This document shows, piece by piece, positions 6,566 through 13,140 of a stretch of 13,280 bases of DNA. Under the pieces are notes generated by a model. The model was not told the DNA's origin. It made no database searches and saw only the letters and a list, made by a program, of their open reading frames with translations. Origin of the DNA: Clostridiales bacterium (GTDB lineage: Bacteria; Bacillota; Clostridia; Oscillospirales; Oscillospiraceae); contig SFGJ01000030.1 of the NCBI GenBank assembly GCA_004557655.1, forward strand, positions 1-13,280, in the 5' to 3' direction. A program made the position numbers and the translations under genes. The first letter of the stretch is position 1. Every line of letters starts with the position of its first letter.

Positions 6566-7588
6566 ATGCTATCAAAACGCCTGGGACGGCAGACTGTACG
6601 GCTGGGAGAGCCGGTGAGCGTGGTGTCCTTTGCCAACATCGGCGGCAAACAGGAGGCGCAGGGGCCTCTGGCCGGGTATTTCGACGAACTGAATCAGGAT
6701 CCCTACTTTGGTCAGAAAAGCTGGGAGAAGGGAGAGTCCGCCATGCAGCAGTTTGCCCTGCAAAAGGCCATGGAGAAGGGGGGACTGGGGGCGGAGGATC
6801 TGGACTATGTGCTGGCCGGGGACCTGCTGAACCAATGCATCGGCACATCCTTCGGGCTGCGGGACTTCAAGATTCCCTTTTACGGCTTGTACGGCGCATG
6901 CTCCACCATGGGGGAGAGCCTGTCTCTGGCGGCTCTGCTCATTGACGGGGGCTTTGCCCGCCTCGCCGCCGCAGTTACCAGCTCTCACTTCTGCACGGCG
7001 GAGCGGCAGTACCGGATGCCGATACTCTACGGTAATCAGCGTACTCCCACCGCCCAATGGACAGCAACAGCTTCCGGGTGCTGTATTCTTGGCCGGCAGG
7101 GGGATGGGCCGTATATCACTCATGTGACCTGCGGGCGGATCATGGATCTGGGCATTAAGGATGTGAATAATATGGGGGCGGCTATGGCCCCGGCGGCTTA
7201 CGATACCCTGTCGGCTCTGTTCCGGGAAACAGGGACGGGACCAAAGGACTATGACCTCATTGTGACAGGAGATCTGGGGGAGCTGGGACGTGACATCGTT
7301 GTCGATTTCTTTCGGGAAGACGGCATTGACATGGAGGAAAACTACACGGACTGCGGACTGCTGCTCTATGACAGGGAAAAGCAGGATATGCACGCCGGGG
7401 CCTCCGGTTGCGGCTGTTCGGCGGCGGTGCTCAACGGATACCTGCTGGGCGGCATAAAGGCCGGGCGGTGGCGGAAGATCATTTTTGCGCCCACCGGAGC
7501 ATTGCTTTCTCCGACATCATCTTTTCAGGGAGAAAGTATTCCCGGCATCTGCCACGCAGTGGTCATTTCTGCGGAAAAGGAGAATTAA
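6566..7588 (+). CDS. spoVAD: Stage V sporulation protein AD (dipicolinic acid channel subunit)
   Basis: This 340-residue protein is clearly SpoVAD, which has a thiolase-like fold and in Bacillus binds calcium dipicolinate, helping load it into the forespore and release it at germination. Recognisable blocks are RLGRQTVRLGEPVSVVSFAN near residue 5, GPLAGYFDELNQDPYFGQKSWEKGES split across 33-58, AGDLLNQCIGTSFGLR near 84, and GACSTMGESL (110-119) with Cys112 at the thiolase-like position. GASGCGCSA and FAPTGALLSPTS occur near the end. The ATG at 6566 has GAGGAG at 6551-6556, 9 bases ahead; an ATG at 6557 touches that site and is less likely. Normally spoVAC lies just upstream, but here the neighbour is thiN with a terminator. 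The next gene, spoVAE, begins 1 base after the stop. Confidence 0.95.
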   Translation: MLSKRLGRQTVRLGEPVSVVSFANIGGKQEAQGPLAGYFDELNQDPYFGQKSWEKGESAMQQFALQKAMEKGGLGAEDLDYVLAGDLLNQCIGTSFGLRDFKIPFYGLYGACSTMGESLSLAALLIDGGFARLAAAVTSSHFCTAERQYRMPILYGNQRTPTAQWTATASGCCILGRQGDGPYITHVTCGRIMDLGIKDVNNMGAAMAPAAYDTLSALFRETGTGPKDYDLIVTGDLGELGRDIVVDFFREDGIDMEENYTDCGLLLYDREKQDMHAGASGCGCSAAVLNGYLLGGIKAGRWRKIIFAPTGALLSPTSSFQGESIPGICHAVVISAEKEN

Positions 7589-7589
7589 T

Positions 7590-7946
7590 ATGCAGTATTT
7601 ACAGGCTTTTATTTGCGGCGGGGTGCTGTGCGCCATCGGCCAGCTTCTCATCGACAAGACACAGCTTACCCCCGCCCGTATTCTCACAGGCTATGTGGTG
7701 GCGGGAGTTTTGCTGCAGGCGGTGGGTGTGTATCAATATTTGGTAGACTGGGGCGGTGCAGGGGCCACGGTGCCCCTGACCGGATTTGGCTACAGCCTTG
7801 CCAAGGGTGTGGCTAAAGCGGTGGCAGAGAAGGGCATATTAGGTGCGCTTACAGGTGGCCTGACGGCCACTGCCGGAGGCATTGCGGCGGCGGTATTCTT
7901 CGGTACGCTGATGGCGGCTCTATGCAAGCCGAAAGATAAACGTTGA
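7590..7946 (+). CDS. spoVAE: Stage V sporulation protein AE (SpoVAEb type)
   Basis: This 118-residue membrane protein of the SpoVAC/SpoVAEb family works with SpoVAD in dipicolinic acid movement across the spore inner membrane. Hydrophobic segments cover about residues 4-20, 28-48 and 85-112. The family signature GAGATVPLTGFGYSLAKG lies near 56-73. The ATG follows AAGGAG (7577-7582) by 7 bases and overlaps closely with the end of spoVAD, so the two are co-translated. The end is basic (KPKDKR). Its stop codon shares bases with the -35 box of the copper operon promoter. Confidence 0.9.
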   Translation: MQYLQAFICGGVLCAIGQLLIDKTQLTPARILTGYVVAGVLLQAVGVYQYLVDWGGAGATVPLTGFGYSLAKGVAKAVAEKGILGALTGGLTATAGGIAAAVFFGTLMAALCKPKDKR

Positions 7947-7971
7947 CAAATACCCTGGAGGGGTATATAAT
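7943..7971 (+). promoter_or_regulatory. Consensus SigA promoter of csoR-copA
   Basis: A perfect TTGACA (7943-7948) and a perfect TATAAT (7966-7971) are separated by 17 bases, so this should be very strong when not repressed. The -35 box overlaps the spoVAE stop codon TGA (7944-7946). The spacer is filled by a CsoR-type palindrome, so repressor binding would block polymerase. Confidence 0.9.
7950..7966 (+). promoter_or_regulatory. CsoR-type operator 1, between -35 and -10
   Basis: ATACCCTGGAGGGGTAT is a near-perfect 17-bp palindrome with ATACCC and GGGTAT arms, matching the pattern of CsoR operators (TACCC-rich arms facing GGGTA). It occupies the promoter spacer, a typical place for repression relieved by Cu(I). 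Confidence 0.85.
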
Positions 7972-7985
7972 GACTACAACATTAA

Positions 7986-8002
7986 ATACCCCTGGGAGGT
8001 AT
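7986..8002 (+). promoter_or_regulatory. CsoR-type operator 2, in the leader over the ribosome binding site
   Basis: ATACCCCTGGGAGGTAT is a second 17-bp palindrome of the same pattern, with its centre 36 bases from operator 1. It lies downstream of the expected transcription start and contains the csoR ribosome binding site (GGGAGG, 7994-7999). Confidence 0.75.
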
Positions 8003-8008
8003 AAGAAT

Positions 8009-8305
8009 ATGGAATGTTGCTGCCATGAAAAAACGAAACACCGCACTGCGCAGGAGCAGAAGAATCTGACGAACCGGCTCAGCCGCATAGAGGGGCAGGT
8101 GCGGGGGCTGCGGGATATGCTGCAAAAGGATGCCTACTGTACGGATATTCTGGTGCAGGTATCGGCGGTGAATGCCGCGCTGAACAGCTTCAGCAAGGAG
8201 CTGCTGGCCTCCCACATCCGCACCTGCGTGGCGGACGGAATCCGCCGGGGCGACGACGAGGTCATCGATGAGCTGGTGACTACGCTGCAGAAACTCATGA
8301 AGTGA
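8009..8305 (+). CDS. csoR: CsoR-family copper-sensing repressor
   Basis: This 98-residue protein is a CsoR/DUF156 regulator, an all-helical DNA-binding tetramer that leaves its operator when it binds Cu(I). The copper ligands expected for the CsoR branch are C44, H69 and C73, spaced 25 and 4 residues apart as in known CsoR proteins. LSRIEGQVRGLRDML (24-38) is the conserved DNA-binding helix. The N-terminus MECCCHEKTKHR adds further Cys and His residues that could also bind metal. The ATG at 8009 is chosen because GGGAGG lies 9 bases ahead and upstream starts fall inside the promoter. copA follows 13 bases after the stop. With two operator copies at its promoter, it should repress its own operon. 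Confidence 0.92.
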   Translation: MECCCHEKTKHRTAQEQKNLTNRLSRIEGQVRGLRDMLQKDAYCTDILVQVSAVNAALNSFSKELLASHIRTCVADGIRRGDDEVIDELVTTLQKLMK

Positions 8306-8318
8306 GGAGGCAAGTCCT

Positions 8319-10790
8319 GTGACCAAACAATTTTCCGTGACAGGGATGACCTGCGCGGCCTGCTCTGCCCATGTGGAGCGGGCCGCGGGACAGGTGCCGG
8401 GGGTGCAGGAGGCGGCGGTAAACCTGATGTTGGGGCGGCTGCATGTCACTTATGACGAGAGCGTCACCTCACCCCAGGCGATCATTGACGCCGTGATCCG
8501 CTCCGGGTACGGCGCAAGGGAAGCGGATGAGGCGGATCTTGGCCCGGACAAGCAGCAGGAGGAAACAGTGCGCCGCATGGGACAGCGGCTTTTGTGGTCT
8601 GCGCTTTGCCTGGTGCCCCTGTTTTATATCAGTATGGGCCACATGATGGGGCTGCCGGTGCCGATGATCTTTCACACGCGGCCGCTGGTGCTGGCGCTGG
8701 CGGAATTGGCACTGCTGCTGCCGATTTTAATACTGAACCGGGGCTATTTCACCGTGGGGTTCACCCGGCTGTTTCGGGGAAGTCCGAATATGGATTCACT
8801 GGTGGCTCTGGGCGCAGCGGCGGGGATCGTATACAGCCTCATTGAGATGTACCTGCTCACCGCAGGACACGTAACGGGAATGCCGGATCTGTATTTTGAG
8901 TCTGCGGGCATGATACTGACCCTTGTGACCGTGGGCAAATATCTGGAACAGCGGGCCCGGAAAAAAACCACCGGGGCGATCTCCGCCCTGCTGCGTCTGG
9001 CACCGGACAGTGCCGTAGTGCGAAGACACGGGGAGGAAATCACCCTGCCGGCGGCAGAGATCCTGGAGGGCGACACGGTGATCGTGCGGCAGGGGGGCAA
9101 GATCCCGGTGGATGGCGTGGTGACCAAGGGGAGCGCGTGGGTGGATGAATCAGCTCTCACCGGAGAGAGCCTGCCGCTGGAAAAGACGGAAGGGTGTGCC
9201 GTTTCCTCGGCCACGGTGGTGCAGAGCGGCTATATGGAGATAGAGGCCCGACGGGTGGGCAGCGATACAACACTTTCCCAAATCGTGCGCCTCATGGAAG
9301 AGGCGGCCTCCTCCAAGGCACCTATTTCCCGGTTGGTAGACCGCGTCAGCGCCGTTTTTGTGCCGGTGGTCATCACCATCGCATTGACCGCCTCGCTTCT
9401 GTGGTACTTTGTGGGTGGTGAGAGCGTGCGGTTTTGCCTGTCCGTTGGCATAGCGGTGCTGGTGATCTCCTGCCCCTGCGCACTGGGACTTGCCACACCT
9501 GTGGCCATCATGGTGGGCACGGGGAAGGCGGCGCAGAGCGGCATTCTCATTAAATCCGCCGAGAGCCTGGAGCTGTTGGGCAGAGCCCGGGCTGTGGTGC
9601 TGGACAAGACAGGCACTGTGACGGAGGGAAAGCCCCGGGTGACGGATATTGTGTGCGCATCTGCTACGGAGGAGGAGCTGCTGCAGATAGCCGCTTCGGT
9701 GGAGGCTCCGTCGGAGCATCCGCTGTCTGTGGCCATATCCCGGGCGGCACAGGAGCGGGGACTGTCCCTTTCACCGGTTACGGAGTTTGCGGCAGTGGCC
9801 GGTGGCGGTGTGCAAGCCCTTTTGGACGGACAGAGAGTATTGGCCGGGAATGAGGCGTTCATGAAGAGCGTGCGCATATCAGAAGCGATGCGAGATCAGG
9901 CGAAGACTTTGGCGTCGCAGGGGAAAACCGCCCTGTATTTCGCCCGGGAAGGTGAGCTGTTAGGGTTCATTGCCGTGGCAGATGTGGTGAAGGCTGACAG
10001 CAGGGCGGCTATTGAAGCCCTGCGGGAAACAGGCCGTGAGGTGGTGCTGCTGACGGGAGACAATCAGGTCACAGCGGAGGCCATTGCCGAGCAGGTGGGC
10101 GTGGGGCGCGTGCTGGCACAGGTGCTGCCCACGGACAAGGCCGCCTGCGTGGAGAAACTTCAGAAGGAGGGGCTCTGCACCATTATGGTGGGGGACGGAA
10201 TCAACGATGCACCGGCGCTGGCACGGGCGGATGTGGGTATGGCCATCGGCGCGGGGACAGACATTGCCATTGAGTCGGCGGATGTGGTGCTGATGCGCAG
10301 CTCTCTGTGGGACGTTGTGACGGCCACAAATCTGTCCCGGGCGGTGATCCGCAATATACGGGAGAACCTGTTCTGGGCGTTTATCTATAATGCTGTCGGC
10401 ATTCCGGTGGCGGCGGGGGTGCTGTACCCAATGTGGGGCATTACCCTCAATCCCATGATCGCGGCCGCGGCTATGAGCATGAGCTCCGTGTGCGTGGTGG
10501 CAAATGCCTTGCGGCTTCGTCTGTGGCGGGGGCCAATCTGCCCAAAAGTTGAAAACAGAAGAATACAAAAGGAGAAAAACGGTATGGAAAGAATTATGAG
10601 CATCGAGGGAATGATGTGCACCCACTGCTCCGGACGGGTGGAGAGCGTTCTCAATGCGCTGCCCGGTGTGAGAGCAAAGGTGGATCTGGAAAAAAAGATC
10701 GCTGCAATCTCAGCCGGGGCGGAGGTCACGAATGATGCCCTTCGCAAGGCTGTGGAGGACGCCGGATATACCGTAAAGGAGATTCGATAA
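8319..10790 (+). CDS. copA: Copper-exporting P1B-type ATPase CopA with in-frame C-terminal CopZ-like domain
   Basis: This 823-residue protein pumps Cu(I) out of the cytoplasm using ATP. An N-terminal metal-binding domain has GMTCAAC (C12, C15). Transmembrane helices run from about residue 90, with TGES (281-284) in the actuator domain and CPC (385-387) as the transport site. DKTGT (429-433) carries the phosphorylated Asp429, followed by SEHP (465-468) and GDGIND (625-630). Late-helix YN (690-691) and MSMSS (719-723) residues match Cu(I) pumps. After the last helix, residues 756-823 form a second HMA domain, MERIMSIEGMMCTHC (C767, C770), equal in length to free CopZ. The GTG at 8319 has AGGAGG (8305-8310), 8 bases ahead. 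No stop separates the two parts, and an internal ribosome binding site lies at the junction, so separate translation of the last domain is possible. Confidence 0.93.
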   Translation: MTKQFSVTGMTCAACSAHVERAAGQVPGVQEAAVNLMLGRLHVTYDESVTSPQAIIDAVIRSGYGAREADEADLGPDKQQEETVRRMGQRLLWSALCLVPLFYISMGHMMGLPVPMIFHTRPLVLALAELALLLPILILNRGYFTVGFTRLFRGSPNMDSLVALGAAAGIVYSLIEMYLLTAGHVTGMPDLYFESAGMILTLVTVGKYLEQRARKKTTGAISALLRLAPDSAVVRRHGEEITLPAAEILEGDTVIVRQGGKIPVDGVVTKGSAWVDESALTGESLPLEKTEGCAVSSATVVQSGYMEIEARRVGSDTTLSQIVRLMEEAASSKAPISRLVDRVSAVFVPVVITIALTASLLWYFVGGESVRFCLSVGIAVLVISCPCALGLATPVAIMVGTGKAAQSGILIKSAESLELLGRARAVVLDKTGTVTEGKPRVTDIVCASATEEELLQIAASVEAPSEHPLSVAISRAAQERGLSLSPVTEFAAVAGGGVQALLDGQRVLAGNEAFMKSVRISEAMRDQAKTLASQGKTALYFAREGELLGFIAVADVVKADSRAAIEALRETGREVVLLTGDNQVTAEAIAEQVGVGRVLAQVLPTDKAACVEKLQKEGLCTIMVGDGINDAPALARADVGMAIGAGTDIAIESADVVLMRSSLWDVVTATNLSRAVIRNIRENLFWAFIYNAVGIPVAAGVLYPMWGITLNPMIAAAAMSMSSVCVVANALRLRLWRGPICPKVENRRIQKEKNGMERIMSIEGMMCTHCSGRVESVLNALPGVRAKVDLEKKIAAISAGAEVTNDALRKAVEDAGYTVKEIR
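10567..10790 (+). CDS. copZ: Internal start for a free CopZ-like copper chaperone (in-frame with copA)
   Basis: AAAAGGAG (10567-10574) sits 9 bases before an ATG at 10584, in the same frame as CopA. Translation from there would give a 68-residue protein with MMCTHC, the size and motif of the CopZ chaperone that hands Cu(I) to CopA and CsoR. The coding part is 10584-10790; the site upstream is included here. The linker looks like a former intergenic leader that has lost its stop codon: it is Lys/Asn-rich and carries the signal of a separate gene. Whether it is used cannot be told from sequence. Confidence 0.5.
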
Positions 10791-10808
10791 ATATCAGATG
10801 AAACAGCA

Positions 10809-10847
10809 AAGGAATTCCCCACAACCACAGGTTGTGGGGAATTCCTT
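10809..10847. terminator. Long hairpin after copA, probable terminator without a clear T run
   Basis: A perfect stem (10809-10826 with 10830-10847, loop ACA) carries GGAATTCC at both ends. It starts 19 bases after the copA stop. The bases following on the plus strand are A-rich, not T-rich, so intrinsic termination is uncertain. It may protect the 3' end of the copper mRNA or act with a processing step. Confidence 0.6.
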
Positions 10848-10957
10848 AAAAAATGCAAAGTGAAGCTGCCGGACAGGATAGGAGATATTCGGAAAAATCA
10901 GGAAAACAAAGGGGAAGAGATTTGCGTGAAATGATCCAGTTTGTCCCGTGCGGATGT
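10848..10957. other. Intergenic stretch with no gene seen
   Basis: The open frame beginning at 10853 on the plus strand has no ribosome binding site and continues antisense through the next gene. No promoter, repeat or RNA was recognised. Confidence 0.5.
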
Positions 10958-10993
10958 AAAAAAACGGATGCTTGCGCAAGCATCCGTTTTTTA
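10958..10993 (-). terminator. Rho-independent terminator of the DivIVA-like gene (symmetrical)
   Basis: ACGGATGCTT pairs with AAGCATCCGT around a GCGC loop. It is flanked by seven A (10958-10964) and six T (10987-10992), so it can stop transcription in both directions. On the minus strand it begins 10 bases past the stop of the coiled-coil gene, and from the left it backs up the hairpin after copA. Confidence 0.92.
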
Positions 10994-11002
10994 TGGCTTA
11001 TT

Positions 11003-11599
11003 TTACTTGTCCAGCTCTTCGTCCAGCTCATTCAGGCTGCGAAGCATATCGTCAAAACCGGAGAGATCGGTTTCCTGCAGTACATTCCGGGCGGCCTGGA
11101 GCTTCTCGCCGAAACGCTGCAGCAGCTCTTCATACCGGGCACTGTTTTCGCTGCACCAGGTGCGCTGCTGCGCCACCAAACCGTGGATACGCGCAATGGT
11201 CTGGGAGCGGAATTCCTCTGTCCGGTGGTGGGCGCTGATCTCAATCTCAGCAATGTGGTCACGGATCCTGGCGTATTCGTCCGCCTGGACCTGCAGTTCA
11301 TCACCACGTTCTTTTTCTTGATGCAGGGCATCCTGCAATGCCCGGTTTTCCTCCTCCAGACGCTGCACCTGCTGCGTCAGCTCAACGTTTTCACGGCGGG
11401 AATCCTCGCAATTCTCTACTTGTCTGCGAAGGATGGCCAGTTGCTGGCTGAGCTCGCCGTTCTGCTGGCGCAGATCGTCGGCAGTGCGGGTCAGCTCATC
11501 CACCTGGGTCTGATTCTCTTTAGCTATCTTCTCAATATAGGCGACAACATCTTCACGATCAAAGCCGCCGAACATCCGGGTCCTGAAATTTACGCTCAT
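11003..11599 (-). CDS. DivIVA-like coiled-coil protein
   Basis: This 198-residue soluble protein begins MSVNFRTRMFGGFDREDVVAYIEKIAKEN. That resembles the DivIVA/GpsB N-terminal region, in which FxGYxxxxVdxfl-type residues start the membrane-curvature or partner-binding domain. Residues about 25-105 are a strong coiled coil rich in Gln, Glu and Leu. The rest is helical and acidic at the end (LNELDEELDK). There is no signal peptide or membrane segment. Proteins of this kind act as scaffolds in division, pole organisation or cell-wall growth; the exact role here is unknown. The ATG at 11597-11599 has GGAGG 5 bases ahead on the minus strand. It has its own promoter and terminator, so it is a single-gene transcript, divergent from the tRNA. 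Confidence 0.75.
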   Translation of the reverse strand: MSVNFRTRMFGGFDREDVVAYIEKIAKENQTQVDELTRTADDLRQQNGELSQQLAILRRQVENCEDSRRENVELTQQVQRLEEENRALQDALHQEKERGDELQVQADEYARIRDHIAEIEISAHHRTEEFRSQTIARIHGLVAQQRTWCSENSARYEELLQRFGEKLQAARNVLQETDLSGFDDMLRSLNELDEELDK

Positions 11600-11665
11600 A
11601 GCATCCTCCGTTTGCCCTGGGGCCTCTGTCGAAAAGCCGCAGGAAATAGTGCTTTCTTATTCTTT

Positions 11666-11694
11666 ACAATAGCACAAACTTTGCCCCGTGACAA
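11666..11694 (-). promoter_or_regulatory. Promoter of the DivIVA-like gene
   Basis: On the minus strand TTGTCA (11689-11694) and TATTGT (11666-11671) are separated by 17 bases, with TG one base before the -10 box (extended -10). The leader would be about 60 bases. Confidence 0.65.
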
Positions 11695-11740
11695 GCAGGA
11701 ATTGATACTGAAAAAAACAGAGGATTTTTTCAAAAAATGC

Positions 11741-11769
11741 TTGCATTTTGTTTTACGGCATGGTATTAT
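11741..11769 (+). promoter_or_regulatory. Promoter of the tRNA-Arg gene
   Basis: TTGCAT (11741-11746) and TATTAT (11764-11769) are separated by 17 bases, with TG upstream of the -10 box in extended -10 position. It ends 25 bases before the tRNA. Confidence 0.75.
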
Positions 11770-11794
11770 GTTCAAGTCGTCAGGAATGAGACAT

Positions 11795-11871
11795 GCGCCG
11801 TTAGCTCAGCTGGATAGAGCGTCTGGCTACGGACCAGAAGGCCGGGGGTTCGAATCCCTCACGGCGTGCCA
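11795..11871 (+). tRNA. tRNA-Arg (anticodon ACG), CCA encoded
   Basis: The 77-base gene folds as a full cloverleaf. The acceptor stem pairs GCGCCGT with ACGGCGT (one G-T pair). The D stem is GCTC/GAGC, and the anticodon stem TCTGG/CCAGA encloses loop CTACGGA, giving anticodon ACG at 34-36. The T arm is GGGGG-TTCGAAT-CCCTC with one G-T pair. The discriminator G and encoded CCA lie at 11868-11871. It reads CGN arginine codons after wobble modification of A34. An integrase lies just downstream, so its 3' end is probably an attachment site. Confidence 0.96.
11849..11871 (+). other. Candidate attachment core (tRNA-Arg 3' end) of an integrative element
   Basis: Tyrosine recombinases of this type often use the T loop to CCA end of a tRNA as the crossover core, restoring the tRNA on insertion. 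Here the recombinase gene ends 118 bases downstream and points to the tRNA. The matching copy at the far end lies outside the window, so the exact core cannot be set. Confidence 0.5.
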
Positions 11872-11907
11872 AAAGTCCTCGAAATCGTCTGATTTCGAGG
11901 ACTTTTG
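11871..11907 (+). terminator. Terminator after tRNA-Arg (symmetrical)
   Basis: A perfect 16-bp stem (11871-11886 with 11891-11906, loop GTCT) begins at the last base of CCA and ends in a T run. A run of A at the left end gives a T run on the minus strand, so it can also stop transcripts from the integrase gene. Confidence 0.9.
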
Positions 11908-11943
11908 CTTTTCATAAGTTCCGTATTTAGGGTGTTACTTTTT

Positions 11944-11967
11944 CCTGACCCAAACGCTGACCCCAAC
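11944..11967. repeat. Tandem 12-base direct repeat, candidate integrase arm sites
   Basis: CCTGACCCAAAC and GCTGACCCCAAC lie directly end to end and match at 10 of 12 positions. They sit between the tRNA terminator and the integrase stop. In Tn916 and lambda-type elements, integrase binds short direct repeats near the element ends through its N-terminal domain, and these are placed as expected. Confidence 0.5.
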
Positions 11968-11988
11968 GGGAGCGGATAGCGGAAACCA

Positions 11989-13140
11989 TCAGACAGCACG
12001 GGATAGGATATTGCCCATCGTTTGCGCCGCCTTGAGCTGGGCGTCAGTGGTGACATGGGCGTAGGTGTCCAGTGTGAAGCCCGCGGAGTAGTGTCCGAGC
12101 ATACTGCTGACCGTTTTCACGTCCACGCCGTTGTGCAGGGCCATGGTGGCGAAGGTGTGACGGAGATCGTGGAATCGGATGCGGGGCAGCGCAGCCCGTT
12201 TCAGCACCCGCTGGAGCATATGCAGGACGCTGTCCGGCGACATGGGGCCTCCGGTGGGCGATGGAAATACCCACTCGCTGCTTCCCACCTTGTTTTTCTG
12301 TGCCTTTAGAATGTCTATCGCGTCTGTCGACAACGGCAGTGTGCGGTAGGCGTTTTTCGTTTTCAGCGGGGCTTCCACTACCTTGCCGTTCTGCCGCGAG
12401 ATGGCCCGTTGGATTTTCAGCACACCACGGTCGAGGTCGATGTCCGTCCATTTCAGCCCCAGCAGTTCGCCCCGCCGAAGTCCGATGGCAAGGTCGAGGT
12501 AGTAGAGCTCGTACACGCCGCTGTCCCTGGCCTCCCGGAAGAAGGTGCTGAGTTGGTCGGCGGTCAGCGTTTTCATCTCCTTGTGCTCCACCTTCGGCAA
12601 GGCGCAGCCTTGCGTCGGATTGCGGGTTACCAATTTCTGCTCCATGGCGAGGTTGTATGCCGACCCGATCATCTGGTGGATGTTGCGCACGGTTTTCGGT
12701 GCTAACCCTTTCGGTTTCTTTTTCGCTTCGATGCGGTCTACCCGGCCACCGTCCAACAGGTGCTTGTAGAACCGCTGCAAGTCCAGAGAGGTTAGGTCTG
12801 CCAGCGGGATGCTGCCGATCTGCGGCTTGATGTGGTTTTTCAGAAAGCCTTGTGAGGTTTTGAAGGTCGATGGGCGCAGCTTGATTTTCGCGTAGTTTTC
12901 CAGCCAGACCTCCAGCCATGTTCCTACGGTGTAGTTCTTGGCCCGCCCGTAGTCGATGCCCACGTTTTCCTCGATGGCTTTCTTCAGCTTTTCCTTGACT
13001 TCTGCCTGTGTCTTGCCGAGGACATTTTTGATGATGGCTTTGCCGGTTTCCGGATCGTGGCCGACAGTGTACCGCCCCTCCCATCGGCCATCCTTTCGTT
13101 TTCGGATATTGCCCTCACCGTTTGCTCGTCGTTTTGGCAT
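11989..13140 (-). CDS. int: Site-specific tyrosine recombinase (integrase) of an integrative element
   Basis: This 383-residue protein is close in length to Tn916-type integrases. An N-terminal arm-binding domain (about 1-60, NGEGNIRKRKDGRWEGRYTV) is followed by a SAM-like core-binding domain (about 65-170) and a catalytic domain (about 185-383). The catalytic residues seem complete: R222 (GLRRGELLG), H324 and R327 (FHDLRHTFATM), H350 (MLGHYS) and the nucleophile Y360 (DTYAHV). It therefore probably cuts and joins DNA at the tRNA-Arg site. The ATG at 13138-13140 has a strong AGGAGGT site 7 bases ahead, so the open frame further upstream is not needed. It lies at one end of the element with its 3' end towards the tRNA; excisionase and cargo genes are expected to the right. 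Confidence 0.95.
   Translation of the reverse strand: MPKRRANGEGNIRKRKDGRWEGRYTVGHDPETGKAIIKNVLGKTQAEVKEKLKKAIEENVGIDYGRAKNYTVGTWLEVWLENYAKIKLRPSTFKTSQGFLKNHIKPQIGSIPLADLTSLDLQRFYKHLLDGGRVDRIEAKKKPKGLAPKTVRNIHQMIGSAYNLAMEQKLVTRNPTQGCALPKVEHKEMKTLTADQLSTFFREARDSGVYELYYLDLAIGLRRGELLGLKWTDIDLDRGVLKIQRAISRQNGKVVEAPLKTKNAYRTLPLSTDAIDILKAQKNKVGSSEWVFPSPTGGPMSPDSVLHMLQRVLKRAALPRIRFHDLRHTFATMALHNGVDVKTVSSMLGHYSAGFTLDTYAHVTTDAQLKAAQTMGNILSRAV

Noticed and set aside
7943..8008. Earlier starts for csoR, including an ATG at 7970
   Set aside because: They lie inside the -35, operator and -10 sequences; the ATG at 8009 has a proper ribosome binding site.
10853..11917. A 354-codon plus-strand open frame antisense to the DivIVA-like gene and running through the tRNA
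   Set aside because: It has no ribosome binding site, overlaps a tRNA and terminators, and its sequence shows no family features; it is a shadow of the coiled-coil gene on the other strand.
12044..13084. A 346-codon frame on the same strand as the integrase
   Set aside because: It lies wholly within int in another frame and is Arg/Gly/Pro-rich with no motifs, while int has all catalytic residues.
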